Shown piece by piece: positions 43,976 through 56,345 of a stretch of 64,000 nucleotides of DNA. Made by a program: the position numbers and the translations under genes. Location of the stretch: NCBI GenBank assembly GCA_950106755.1, contig OX467092.1, positions 10,602,001 to 10,666,000 of the forward strand. Direction: 5' to 3'. Each line of letters opens with the position of its first letter. Within the stretch, counting starts at the first letter, position 1. Source of the DNA: Climacium dendroides. Its lineage: Eukaryota > Streptophyta > Bryopsida > Hypnales > Climaciaceae. Under the pieces are notes generated by a model that did no database searches, had not been told where the DNA came from, and saw only the letters and a list, made by a program, of their open reading frames with translations.

Positions 43976-44383
43976 AAAAATATAACTTACAGAAGTCATA
44001 TTTCATAAAATATGACTGACGAGAGTCGTATTCTACATTACTGCAAAATATGACTAACTGCAGTCATATTCCACGTCATCTAAAAATATGACTCACTGCA
44101 GTCATATTCCATGTCATCAAAAAATATGACTCACTGCAGTCATATTTCACGTCATCCAAAAATATGACTGACTGCAGTCATATTCCATGTCATTCAAAAA
44201 TATGACTGACTACAGTCATATTCCATGTCATCAAAAAATATGACTCACCACAGTCATATTCCAGGTCATCAAAAAATATGACTAACCGCAGTCATATTCC
44301 ACGTCATCCAAAAATATGACTGACCACAGTCATATTCCACGTCATCCAAAAATATGACTGACCATAGTTATATTCCACGTAGG
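43976..44383. repeat. Subterminal array: 11 units of ~38 bases with a dyad ATATGACT..AGTCATAT
   Basis: Units read aaaatatgactnactgcagtcatattccacgtcatc, each holding an inverted repeat (ATATGACT / AGTCATAT) around a PstI-like ctgcag centre. The same words occur singly near both termini (42870-42900, 44560-44640). The array sits only near the right end. Confidence 0.85.
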
Positions 44384-44849
44384 ATTTTTTTATTTGCCCG
44401 AGCAACTCAAGAAAAAGTCAAGACTCCCCTAGGAAAGTCAAAGTATACGCCATGTTGGCATACTATGGCTAAAAATGGGTATTTATACCCCTCAGAAAAT
44501 ATGACTGCCAATATGACTGATGTCTGAAGCGACTGCTTCTAAACGACTGGAGTCAGTCATATTCCGAGTCATCTACAGTGATTTCTGCGTGAGTCGTATT
44601 TTTTGATTTTACGACTCACTGCAGTCATATTTTGCAGTCATAAAACATTGCTTTTGTTGTAGTGGATAGTTTACATTGGATTAGAAACTCAAGTACTTGC
44701 TTGCACCCTCCACGAGTTAAACACCACCAACTTGTATTGTATATTTCAAACGAATGCCGCTACTTGGGTCTGGTAGGGGTCCAAATGCCCTTCCATTAAG
44801 GTTTGAAGTGCCTTGGTACAAAAGGCCTTGCCACTTGTGTGCAATGGGG

Positions 44850-45469
44850 TTAATCCCTAAAGTTCCAAGGTCATTTTGGGGGGTCAAAAAACACTCTAAA
44901 TTGCAAACAATTTTTTTTTAAATATATGTTTTTTTGCTTATCCAACTATGGGATCTCATACTAAACTAATATAAAAATATCTAGAAGAAATTTCAAATTT
45001 TTGACCATATTAGTAACAAGATATAAGCATTGAAAGTGAAGAAAATGATTTTTTTGCAATTAGCATGATTAAATTACAAGGCTTTGAATCCTCTTAATTT
45101 AAATTTTTTGTACTATACCCTCTACAATTTTAACACTTAAAAAAATTTGTAAAGTCAAAGTAGGTACAAGACAAAAGGAAAAACTAAATTGTTGATAGCT
45201 CTAAAATGGAATTGAAACACACTAATCTCATTGGTGAGATTGTTTTAGAAAGCATACTAAACCCTTGCATAATCCTTTTTTTGAATTTTTCAAAAAATTG
45301 AGTTAAAAAATGGATCCAAAAAAAATTATTTTTTCTAGAATTTCCTAAGATTGCTCACAAAACAAGGAACTCCATAACTTTCACACTATGCATCCAAATG
45401 GAATAAATCAAATCTTTTAAGATAGACAAAAATATAATCTATAAAAGATAAATTATATATATATTTATT

Positions 45470-45510
<41 letters not shown>

Positions 45511-45755
45511 TTTTAAAATTTTTTTTTAATTTTTTTTTTTTTTTGTTGCCTGCCCTTGCCTATTTTGAGCTTATTGTGGCATAACTTTTGTCATCAGGCA
45601 CCAATTGAAATAAAAATTATATTCCCCAAAAGCTAATTAATTTTCCAATTATGAAAAACGTTTTAAAATATCTTGCCAAAAATTTAAATCATAAGTATTT
45701 GCCCAAACATTCAAGAGTCCTCCAAAGGGATTCTTGGAACTTCACAAGTCATCTT
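44850..45755. mobile_element. TTAA/CCCTAAA element (~0.9 kb), left end intact
   Basis: TTAA|TCCCTAAAGTTCCAAGG at 44850. The interior is shared with the elements at 13600, 29484 and 49338. The right end (about 45720-45755, gggattcttggaacttcacaag) is a decayed inverse of the left. It contains a (TA)n run followed by a T-rich tract at 45473-45545. Non-coding. Confidence 0.6.
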
Positions 45756-46120
45756 TGAAGTTTTAATTAATTAAATATTGGGGTACCATTTTTCCATTTC
45801 CATTTGCTCAGATCTATGTGGATCTAATCCATCATGTATGCAAGGTAATTTTTTTCTTCCTTTATTTTGCTTGTTCAAATGATCCTTATTTGACTCAATT
45901 CTATGAGGGTTAAGGATTTAAAGTTTAGTGATGTTTAGGATTTAGTGAGTCTAATATTGGATAGGAGAAATATACCCCCATTAGTGGTTTTGGAGATGCA
46001 TACTAGGAGCTATTCATTCCTTTGGAAAATCTCCATCCACTCATCCTTGTCTTCCTATGACCTTTTCCATTTGAAGGATATTGCACCATGCTAGGGGATC
46101 ATTTGCAAGAGTGTACATTG

Positions 46121-46446
46121 CACTAGTAAAAAAGGATGTTCTTTCTAACACCTTTTTCTACACCATTTTTGACATTAAGGTATAAAAAACAAGATGTCAT
46201 GAATTAATAACATTTTGACACTTTTTTCAGCACTAAAATGTCAAAACTGGTGTTGAAATATTTTTCCAACATTTTAGTGTAAAAAAAAGTGTCGAAAATT
46301 TCTAGTGTCAAAAAGAGTGTCAAAAAAAATATTAAAAATGAAGTGCTTTATTTTGACATAAGTATTGAAAAAATGATGTTTTTTGCAACATTATTTTTGA
46401 GACTTTAGTGTTGAAAATCCATCAAAAGCAACTTTTTTTGGTAGTG
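46121..46446. mobile_element. Probable small CACTA-like MITE
   Basis: Starts CACTAGTAAAAAAGG and ends TTTTTTTGGTAGTG, which pair as imperfect terminal inverted repeats with CACTA/TAGTG ends. The interior repeats 'gtgtcaaaaa' / 'tttttgacac' words on both strands. The flanking 3-mers (ttg / cga) do not match, so either the target duplication is lost or the element is not a clean insertion. Confidence 0.5.
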
Positions 46447-49337
46447 CGAACCCTACATGCTCTTTGTCTCTTATATAGAATTGTACTTGAACAACATTTT
46501 ATATGCTCAAGTTGTTGGTACTCAAATTTCATAGACTTTTGAGGCTTGACATCTCTAGCTTACCGAGTTCCTTCACCTTGCCTTCATTAAAGCTGTAATA
46601 CCTATCACAAGAGTTATATGCTCACTAGAGTTGCATATACAACGCTTCTTTAAATGTTTCCAATTGAACTATTTAGATCAAGGCAACCAATTTTTTCAAT
46701 GCTACCATAACACTATTCCATACTTGCTATCCCTAAGATAACAAAAACCTAATGGATGAGACCTATAATAGCAAAGAAGTCCATTGGTCTTTGGTAGTGA
46801 ATTTTAGGTTTGAAATTCTATATCATATCATGGTTTAGTCTTGGTTCAAGAGCCAAAATAATCCATTTATCCAACATCACATGCATGGCCTCTTTTGGGG
46901 TCAATAAGTAATAGTCTTCTAAGGCTCTTTCTCAAGCAATAATCATCCCATCTAATGTAGTCTTGGGATCTTTGCTTAGATCTTGATCAAATAAAATCCT
47001 GCAAGTGCCCTCTAATTTTTTTGATATTTTGTAATGCCCTTCCCCATGTTAATAAAAAAACACGAGAAGAATCAGAGTGCTAAGTTCACAATCATCACTC
47101 TACGAGCTAACAATAATTGTTGAATTGTCCAAAATTTAATTTTATCTACTTTTGTTTCTAGAACAAGTCAATATCTATAGTTTCAATACCCAATTCAAAA
47201 GGTGTTGTCAATGTGTTTCTCTACAATAACCAACTTATTCAATTGACCACCTAAAATAACCTATGTAGAGGTGGAGTCCTTGCAAACAAACAAACAAGTG
47301 GTTTGGACTAATTGAGATCTAGCCGTGACGCTCTACCAAATTGACTAAGTAGTGTGGTTACCTTTTTCAAAATTTTATTTGTACGATTGTATTTGCCAAG
47401 GTGTAGCTCGTATCATTGCATATTCTGCGATTAGTTGTTTGGTTGTGAATCCCAATAGTATGATGCCTACCAATTGTCCCTCTTTTTGTGCTACTTTTAT
47501 CACTAGGTTGAACACCTCACTAATCATTATGGTACAATTTATAAAGAAAACAATTCATACTAGGTCTTGAAAGTCTTCCATACATTCAATAGAGAACTTC
47601 ATATATTGGAGAGGAAATAGCCCTTAGTGAAACATCTTAGATAGCAAGTTAGCATTGGCTACAAAATTTGCTAAGTGTGCTTCATCTTCAATGCATCCCT
47701 ATTAGACAAAAAAAATGAACTAAACATAAATAATATAGAATTTACTGTCATCAATACGTAATGAAGGACCTTGACAAAACTTCATGCTAGTTGATGAAGG
47801 CCTTTGATAATACTTCAACAAGAATTATGTGTCTTTGAAGGAGTGAGACTTGGCTTTTGAACTTCCACTCTCTAAGATGCAAAGAACTATTTTATTCCTT
47901 GACACTTGTACATTTCTCATATGTGTCTATTTTTGTGTTAGAGACCACTACAACATTGACTTTCAAAGTCCAAATTCAAGTCAATATTATTTTCTCATAG
48001 TAGCACAATTCTCTATACTTCCATTTGTAGCCACAAGTTGGGCAATACTACTTATGAAGGAACCCATGCTCTATGCAATTGCACTTCAACTTTGATCTAC
48101 AATGAATGTGCATAGAGAGGGGTCATTTGGGAGAAAAACATCTTTGAGTTACAAGTGTAGTATGAACTTCAATTGCTCCTTTGACAAGCACCTTCCTGAC
48201 AACGATCTTAAATTGTATATGCCTTTGCACAAACCAAGATACAACATACATTGCACAAACCAAGATCTTCCATCCCACATGAATAAATCACATAAGCATT
48301 CACCATGGCTCAGTTTAAGATAAGGTTCAACAATTTATGCTACCATTTGTGGCTTCTAAGTTAAGAAGAGTAGTTGCCATGGAGTTGATCCACAACATCT
48401 ACTCCTCTCATATATTTCTAATACTATATTATAAGTGTATTGGATTGAAAAGTTGGAACAATGAGTTGTCCTTGTATTCTTGGGACCCTATATAGAACAC
48501 TAAAATTTGGTGTCGATGGAGATATTGTTATAATTATCAAGGTGACACGCTTTTCATCTTGCCATGATATAACATACATTTGTTGGTACTTATGATTATT
48601 ATCAACATCAAACCTTTAACCTTTGTATTGGAGGCATGATGTAGTCCAGGTGGGAGATTGTTGTTGGACCTCCAAATGTCTTATTGCCTAGACATCTTGA
48701 GCCATCAGATGATGGAAGAGTTTCACTAAAGCAAACATGTCGTCAACTATAAGGCAGTGCCCCTGACCTTTGAGGCCATCCAACATTCTAGTGAAAATAC
48801 TCTATCCAAATGCATGCACACTTGCTCTAGTACCTTCTCCAAAGTATTTTTTCAATATTTGAGATAAATTTGGGCTTTAAACTTGCTAATATCCAACACT
48901 TAATCCCAAAACAAACTAGTTTATTTGGCATAAACTAGTGGATGAAGCAATACCTCTCTTTACATGGGATAGCACATTCATCTACAATTAATTCTCTTTC
49001 AAGATTGTAAATGCTTCTAAAGAACTGGACAGACATCTCTAACATTTAGTGTCTTCATCAAGCAATCAAATCTTAGATTAGAGGTGTTCCTAACAACATC
49101 ATAGTTGTCTACAAGAGGATGATTGCAAGAATGACGTGCTGATTTTGTTCCACTTTGGCAATTTTTAGTCTTTTGGGGGGGCAGTATTATAAAATCAACT
49201 AATATTTAAATATTAAAAATATGTCCAATGAATAGACCTATAAGAAGAAAGTACCTTATAAGGAAAAGCATAAAAAATTCTCTAAGTAGGAAAACTAAAA
49301 AAGTGTAGAATTACAAGAACATAAATATTTTGAAATT
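46447..49337. other. Gene-free stretch, probably old transposon remains
   Basis: No intact frame. A tRNA-like phrase on the minus strand at about 47315-47350 (TTAGTCAATTTGGTAGAGCGTCACGG) resembles a D-arm. Frames at 47352-47570 and 47850-48323 have no motif I recognise. Could be an eroded retroelement. Confidence 0.35.
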
Positions 49338-50262
49338 TTAACTTCTAAAGTCCTAAAGTTCCTATGGGGGACTCTTGGAATTTTGGGTAGGCTTGTGTGA
49401 TCGGTATTTTTGACATGATTTTTTGAAACTTTTTTTAAAGATAGGAAATCAAATTAGCTTTCAAAGAATATAATTTCTATTTCAATCAATGCCTAGAAAC
49501 AAAAGTTATACCACTATGAGTCCAAAAATCAACTCAAGGGGTAGCCCTAGAAATGTCACAAAAAGTTGAATTTTTTAATTTTTATTTTTTCTCAAAGATC
49601 ATATTTTTATCTACATCTAAATCTTTGGTTCATTTTATTTGGACTAGGGATGAAAAACTTATGGACAATCTTGTTTTTTGGGCAATTAAAGCATCTTCTT
49701 AAAAAAAATTCTTTTGTAGAATTCATTTCTGAATGCAATTTTTACAATTTTTTCAAAAAGAATTTGTTAGACAAGGTTAAGTTTGACCATTGGGATTATT
49801 GTATTTCAATTCCATCTTTGAGAGCTTAATGGCTTAGTTATCCCTTTAATCTTGAACCTACTTCTACTTAACTATTTTTTATTGAGTGAAAATTAAGTGT
49901 TTTTTTGTTGAATTTTTGTCCTAAATTCTCAAATCAATACTTCAACATAAAAAATTAAAAAATCAAAAATTTTAAGTTAAGATTCAAAGTCAAAAAATCT
50001 AGCCAATTAAGGTGTAAGAAAACTTATTTTTGTCACTTTGAATGCAAATATCTTGCAATCTACACTGTCAAAGTTTCTGAAAATTTTCCATGCATTTTTA
50101 TACTAGTATATAGTACAAGATCCTACAGTTAGATATGTAAAAAAAAATTTACTTACGTTGTAAATGAAAGGAGTAAAATAGGGTGTTGCTTCAGGAAACA
50201 TGGGTATAGAGAATCTTTGAATGGGTTTTGATGGAAAAAGGCCTTGGGATTTTAGGGATTAA
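49338..50262. mobile_element. TTAA/CCCTAAA element (~0.92 kb), both ends present
   Basis: TTAA|CTTCTAAAGTCC at 49338 and CCTTGGGATTTTAGGGA|TTAA at 50259-50262. The interior is the reverse complement of that at 44850-45755 (e.g. 'aaagttataccactatgag', 'tttctatttcaatcaatgcc'). Together with 29484 and 61398 it defines a family of about 0.5-1.05 kb. The small frame at 49566-49829 is not gene-like. Confidence 0.65.
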
Positions 50263-51300
50263 TTTGTAAAAAAAATAGGAAAAACAATTTACAAAGAAGC
50301 TAAAAATTGGATATTTGAGAGAACTTTGTGGTGAAGAGATTTCACCAAAAAAATGATCTTAAAACTATCTTCAATGATGCTTCTAGGCTCATATAATAGC
50401 AACCTTCAAACCATCTTCAATATTTAAAAGTGTGCATATAAGGGAGTCCTATTTACATGAATGTGGAAGATATAAAATAGTATATATTTTTAGACACCCC
50501 TTCTTAGTAGCAACATGCCCACCTATTGTAAAAATAGACCAACAAAATTTCAGCTGTAGGTTATAAATTTTGAATACTCCAAAGTACTAAAAAACTCTAA
50601 ATTAAAAAACATGACAAATTAATTAAAATTAAATTTTAATATAAATTAATTTATAATTTCTAAAAAATATGGGATATGATTACATTCAAATTAACCATCC
50701 CTATTTAAAATTTAAAATCCACATGATTCATGAATTTTCAAAAGTTATTGTGAAAGAAAGCTTTGACATTTCCCTCTGTGACAAATAAATAGTATTGATG
50801 TTCCTTACAATGACCCAAGATGTAGACAACATAACAATATCTCTTACCTAGCAAGTGTTACTACCTTAGCTATTAAATGAAAATATTTAAAGTCTTCTAA
50901 ATGCATCCAAGAATGGTGGATAGAAGGTAAATCTTTAACGCCTATTACCATATATATTCCAAATTAGCCTTTGAGCTCATTTATTGTCATATCTACCCAA
51001 TTTGGCCCCCCTTTGGTCTTAGGTTGCTCAAGAGGGATCATCAAGGGAGCTTAAATATATCTATTAGTTTTAGGAACAATTTGTTGGAGAGTTTCATCTC
51101 TCTAGTACACTAATAGAAATGCATCCTTAGGCTTTGGTACTCCTCTATTGTTCTTTAGTTTGTAACTAGGTGTTGGGCTATTTATTGTCAACAATAGCGT
51201 TCAATATAATATGTTATATTGAACATTATTATTGACATAAAAACACAAGTTGTTCTATTGGACATCGCCAAAAATCCGTCACTAAAAATTATAAAATGTC
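50263..51300. other. Gene-free stretch with one strong palindrome
   Basis: AT-rich. At 51187-51236 two 23-base arms (gtcaacaatagcgttcaatataa / ttatattgaacattattattgac) pair with few mismatches around a 4-base loop. Confidence 0.55.
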
Positions 51301-51339
51301 ACATAGTATTTTGACTTATCCAAATTAGCCAATGTCTTA

Positions 51340-54300
51340 TAGTATTTTGACTTTTGAGATTTTTTTCATTTAATTGTTTTGAAGATCAACACTATTAAAT
51401 CATTTGTTATTCCAACCCCTCAATAATCTTTCCTTCTTTGTAGACTTTGAGATCATTTCTAAAAATTTTGGACTTATAAGGTCCCAATATTTTAGAAAAA
51501 AATTAAGACTATTTAGTCAAGGATATGCTTATATTTGAAGCCATAGCTTTAAGGATCTTTTGGAATTCTTTTCTTAACAATAGAATTTCTAAAATGATAC
51601 TTAAAAACTGCTTGATATCATCACTAAAATGTGACTAAGTATTTGTACCCATCTTCCTTCATCCTCTACCATGTCTTGACTCTCTTGATAAAATTTGGAG
51701 TAAAAAATTGTGAAAATCTTTTCTAATATCTTCCTATCTCTTTTTTCAATTTCATTCCCATCCAAGATTGTAGAGATAATGGATGATTGGGGCTTTTCCT
51801 AAACATACTTAAATAAATGCTTTGTGATTGCATCTCCTTTTGTTTTCAATGGATTTGGATTAGGCTTTTTTTCTCACTGCTTTGCTTGTTTCTAGCACCT
51901 CTAAGTCCACTTTGAGTCTTTTAACAACAATCTAGAGGGTCATGTTCATATGGTCTTCTTGAAGGTCCCAATCTATTTCTTCAAGTTATTGTGAGAGTGG
52001 TTTTCTCATTGGCATGAGTCCACTGCGTTGTACTTACACAATTCCCTGTATCTCTTGACCACATTATTAAATTTGGAGTAGAATGGGTCCCTAATTGGAA
52101 GCTCACTTTAAGTTTGCTCCATCACTAGTTTGGCATCTTCTAGCCATGCCATCAACATCATCTAATGCCCTTTGTGTTTGAGTCCTTGTTCTAGTTGGAT
52201 GGTGGCTCCTACTAGGTAGTGGTTGGAAGCAATGCCATACTCTCTAATGTGGTACTTGTCTAACAATCTCTTCTATACTAGAAGGCTATTATAAAATAGG
52301 TACATTTTGTCCAAGCGTACTAGGACCCTTGATTCAATTTGTTGTTTGTTGTCCCATGAAAATCTTATACTGGCTAAAGACTATTCATATCCTCGATTTG
52401 TTTAGAAAAATCTTTAATAGCATTGAAGAGTTGTGCCCCTTTCTTGGATTGGCATCATGCTCCCACACTATGATGTCTTATCAGCCTTCACTTCCATCTG
52501 TAATGTCGAGGAGGTTTGATAAGTATTTTCTCACACAAAATGAATCTTTCTAAGGACAAATTTGGAAAATAAATATTTGTCACTCCTATATTCCCCCCAA
52601 CATCCCTATTAAGATGACCTAATATACTCTATTGTCCAAAACTTCTCCCATCAAGGTCACAAGTCTTACTAGTTTTGGTGACATGAAAGTGGTGATCCCT
52701 CCTTTGACACACCCATCTACTTGCTTGAAAAGTTCCAACTTTTGACTCCCCTCTAAAGTATTTTTCCAAATCTATCTATTACTTCATCACGAAGTTTGAC
52801 CATCAACACATCCAATTGCGGTCTCAACCCCTAGGTGTAGAGCCAAAGTTTATCTACTACTCAGGGTTTGTTCATCCTCTACCATATTATAGTTCATTAA
52901 GTTTAATTTCATCACTTCAAAGTATGTAGTTCCTCCATCCCCACTTCCCTTTGTTGCCTTAGATTATTTGTCATGTCCTCAAAAAATTAGACTACCATTG
53001 CATTCCTAATTCTTTCAAGCTTAAACCAATCAGGTGATGTCACCTTCTTCATCACCTTTGGTGTTGGAGTATTGAAGCAATTAAGACGTCCTTGAATTCT
53101 TCACTATCTTCTCTATATTCCTTAAAGAATAGTCTGCTTCTTGGTAGGGTGACAAGACTTGCTTGGGTCTCTCTACCAAAGTTGCTTGTGCTCGGCCTTA
53201 GTTGATTATGCAATTGTATAAAGGCCTTGCCAACCCTTGTCCATCTTCCCATTTGCTCTTGCAATTAGGAATCCTCCCCTTAGGGGGTCTAGACTTTGGA
53301 GATGATATGTTGATAATTCCTTATCCTATTGGAGAAGTTCCATCCAAGCCTTTTGAGGTGTTGTTGTGGTGGTCTACAGCCCTTCTTCTTTATCTTCTAT
53401 TTCTTTGAGTAGGACTTCTATGTCTACACCATAATCGATCCTTCGGTCCTCCTCATTGTTGTTGATGGATACCATTATTATCTCCAATATTGATATTAGA
53501 ACCTTCAACATTAGTATGTCCATTTCTAGTCCCACTGGTAGAAATGTTGTTGAATGTGACATGTCTTTGATGACTAAATGCCTATTGTGGTTTGTCTTTT
53601 ATAACTCAAAATCAAATTTTAAGTGACAAACGATATGTTTTAATCATTAAGGACATGTCTTGTTGGTCAAGATTTCTTCTAATGTACAAATACTTTGCTA
53701 GTAGGCTTCTACAATTTTTCTCCTTTCAATTCTCCTATTGTACTATTCTTTAGCCAACTCCTTCATAACTACTTTTCTTTTTAGAGTTTGTTTCTAACAA
53801 ATGTGGACTTTGAGTTGCCACTCAACTCTTTTGAATCCAATAGTATTCACCTTTGTGAAGGGGCTTGTGGTTCTTCTTTTCCTTTTCTCATTAGATGATT
53901 TTGGAGGAATTGGCAGGGTTGTTTCAGGCCCATTCCCAACGCTAGTCTCCCCTATAGTTCTGGCGAATGGTTGTTCCCAGAAAAAATAAAAATTTTACAT
54001 TCTTGAAATGAAGAAAGAAGTTGATTTTATTTTATTTTAAAAAAAATATATATTTTTCAAACGTGGCAATCGTTTGGCCACATCAATGAGTTGCCGTAGC
54101 CCTCTATAGGACAATTCTTGTAGTTTGGAAACTACCAGGAACTCACAACCCTCTAGAAGGTTGAAAACTCATCCAATGACTTTGAACCTTTTATGAGGAT
54201 AGTCGTAGCCCCTCTAATTCCAACCTATCATTTGGATTTGGAGTGAGATTTGCTCAAGTTGTAGATTTTTTATGAACATTCTTTGTATCAAATTTAGTAC

Positions 54301-55023
54301 ATCATATTCTACTAGGGTTTTTGTTGAATTATTGTTGGGCTCTATGATTTCTATATTAGAGAGCCAACCATGCTCAACTCAAGAGCCACATAGAACCTAT
54401 GGTTTATTTGGGCTTGATTGGATATGATGTCTTTAAATACCATCCCTACTTGTTTGACAATGTGTGCCGTAAAGGAGATGAAGTCCAATGGTACTAGTTT
54501 TAGAGAAATACACACAAGTAAAAATATTCTTCCCTACTTGTTCAAATCAAACATTGGTAACTACAATTGATAAATTACCACCCCATTTCAGAAGTGTGTG
54601 GACTTGTATTTTCACCCCTAATTATTGTGGTGTTTGAGTCATGTTTCACAAATGTAAACCCTTAGCTTCCATCTTTAATCTTTAATTAAAGAGATAGAGT
54701 CCAATAGTATCAATTCTCCTAATTCTACAATCCTATGCCTTTTGTTCTTCCATAAATAGACTTTTTTCATAAAATAGGTCATGAAGACATGGTTTCTCAA
54801 GAATTTGTACTTCACTATAGAAAACTTTGGAATCAAGGTTGATTGTTGCAAAAGACTTCTTTACTCTTATTAATAGTCTATTATAATTGCACCTCACTTC
54901 TTGCAATAGTATCTTGTTCTTGCAACCAGTATATGAATTGATTTTTGGTTTTCCAACTTTGACAAGTTCAACTGTTTCTCCGTGCTTCCTTGATGGCCTC
55001 CTTGTTGGTTTATACCCTTCCAA
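51340..55023 (-). pseudogene. Decayed LINE (non-LTR retrotransposon), antisense, ORF1 plus start of ORF2
   Basis: Read on the minus strand, with many stops and frame changes. 54733-55023 is a basic open frame. About 54360-54470 reads RFYVALELSMVGSL, like the C-terminal part of the plant LINE ORF1 (DUF4283-type). About 52190-52360 reads FSWDNKQ..., VRLDKMYL and, after YGIASNHYLVGA, the order seen at the end of LINE endonuclease domains (FTWxN...RLDR...SDH). About 51370-51410 reads NDLIVLIFK, like the GLIVLIPK at the start of LINE reverse transcriptase. The rest of the RT was not found. The element is dead. Confidence is limited because each match is short and was read through frameshifts. Confidence 0.5.
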
Positions 55024-55799
55024 TAGTGTGTGGACCGCATCTAGGCTCTGCTACATTCTCACTTCTTGTTCTATTGACACCCTCTCAAATCTTATTGCCA
55101 TTGCTAAAAGTTGACCTAAACTAATATTTAGGATTAATTTGTGTTCAAGAAAACACCTAGAAATTTAGTTTAAACCTCTCTAAAAGACTATCAATTGCAA
55201 GGTGAATTTAAAAGCTACTATAGTGTGTTCTCCCTTGATCAAGACAATGTCTTGTACATTTGTATAAGCAAGATCTACCCAAGTTGTAGCTACAGAGCCT
55301 TTATTGGAGTTTGTTATTGTCCAAATTAATGAAAAAAGTGACACATTTGAACTATAAAGCTAAACATACATTTGAACTAGAAATCAAGTTAAAAAACTAA
55401 ATATTGATGGTATAAATGTACCCTATCAAAACATAAAAGTTTAGAAAAGCCTAGTGTCAAATTTTGAAACACATACAAATTTTGATACCATATAAGAATG
55501 CACTACTTTTGAATTAGGTATTGTTGCAATTAGAACTCATGACCTCTATTTGTACAAATGAAAATATCTATAGAAGTATTTGTTGACTTTAATAGCTTGT
55601 GAAATAACTTTCTTGGGGTAAGGCAATCTAATTGTTATATCAAATTAATTTCACTATTTGTATAGGACAAGAGATATCATTTAAGGGATAATCCCATGAT
55701 GCAATTAAAATTTATACCCCCAATTCCCAACCTTTTTATCATCCTTTGTGTAAATGTACACTAAGCAATAAACAATAGCAAGCCACACCAATACTAAAG
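55024..55799. other. Gene-free stretch
   Basis: No gene recognised. A weak B-box-like phrase on the minus strand (GGTCATGAGTTCTAATTGC, about 55528-55546) is the only notable word. Confidence 0.4.
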
Positions 55800-56345
55800 T
55801 AGGAGGTTCTAAAAGTGCATAGGCTCTAAAACTACCAACCTCTCCAAATGTATACTATCTGTACATGTTACTTTCTTGTAGCCTTTAGGAATGTACAAAT
55901 AGTGCACAATTTAGGAGGTGAACGATTTTAGAACCCTATGCCATTCCAACTTCAAAATTTCATAACTAATCCCACAAAGCTCCAAAAAATATGAAACAAC
56001 TTGGGTTAGATGCCAATTCCACTTGTCTTTCAAGGAAAATTTACTGAAAGCCATTCCAACTTCAAAATTTCATAACTAATCCCACAAAGCTCCAAAAAAT
56101 ATGAAACAACTTGGGTTAGATGCCAATTCCACTTGTCTTTCAAGGAAAATTTACTGAAAGCCATTCCAACTTCAAAATTTCATAACTAATCCCACAAAGC
56201 TCCAAAAAATATGAAACAACTTGGGTTAGATGCCAATTCCACTTGTCTTTCAAGGAAAATTTACTGAAAAAATATTTCAAGAAGCCTCACGTCCCCAAAA
56301 TTCAGTTTCAGCTCTTACGTGGGTAATTTATGGGCCTCCTACCTT
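55800..56345 (+). repeat. Dispersed repeat P with an exact 3 x 110-base triplication
   Basis: Hairpin block at about 55800-55935, then three copies of a 110-base unit (55940-56049, 56050-56159, 56160-56269), identical by eye, starting gccattccaacttcaaaatt and ending aaatttactgaaa. The tail at 56275-56340 (gtccccaaaattcagtttcagctcttacgtgggt) is the single-unit form of the minisatellite at 40096. Confidence 0.85.

Larger units (their letters stand above)
42844..44664. mobile_element. Non-autonomous CACTA (En/Spm-type) DNA transposon, 1821 bp, complete
   Basis: Terminal inverted repeats start CACTACAACAA and extend, with few mismatches, to about 45 bases (left ...GCAGTGTTTTATGACTGCAAAA; right end, inverted, ...GCAATGTTTTATGACTGCAAAA). 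A 3-bp target duplication GAT flanks it (42841-42843 and 44665-44667), as expected for CACTA. A subterminal array of palindromic units fits the transposase-binding repeats known in this superfamily. No transposase frame is present, so it depends on an autonomous partner. Hydrophobic Phe/Leu/Ser frames at 43352-43747 come from pyrimidine-rich repeats and are not genes. Confidence 0.9.
42692..44680. mobile_element. Foldback MITE split by a CACTA insertion
   Basis: Left arm about 42692-42749 (aacataaactatcctattccaaaccaaatgg...gggctaaat). The right arm begins at about 42798 (atttagcccataatgggcttgctctcatttggtttg), is interrupted after 42843, and resumes at 44665 with gatagtttacatt. Removing the CACTA element and one GAT restores an arm that pairs with the left arm across the junction. 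The CACTA element is therefore younger than the MITE. Confidence 0.8.

Noticed and set aside
43976..44383. CRISPR-like array
   Set aside because: Units are directly abutting with no unique spacers and lie within a eukaryotic CACTA element.
45473..45545. Replication origin or regulatory AT element
   Set aside because: A simple (TA)n then T-rich tract inside a decayed transposon; nothing supports a function.
44850..50262. A single 5.4 kb element with ~0.9 kb inverted ends
   Set aside because: The outer ends match (TTAATCCCTAAA), but the right half has its own inner TTAA boundary (49338) and the left half shows a decayed inner end (about 45750), and similar ~0.5-1 kb elements occur alone. Two separate insertions in opposite orientation explain it better.
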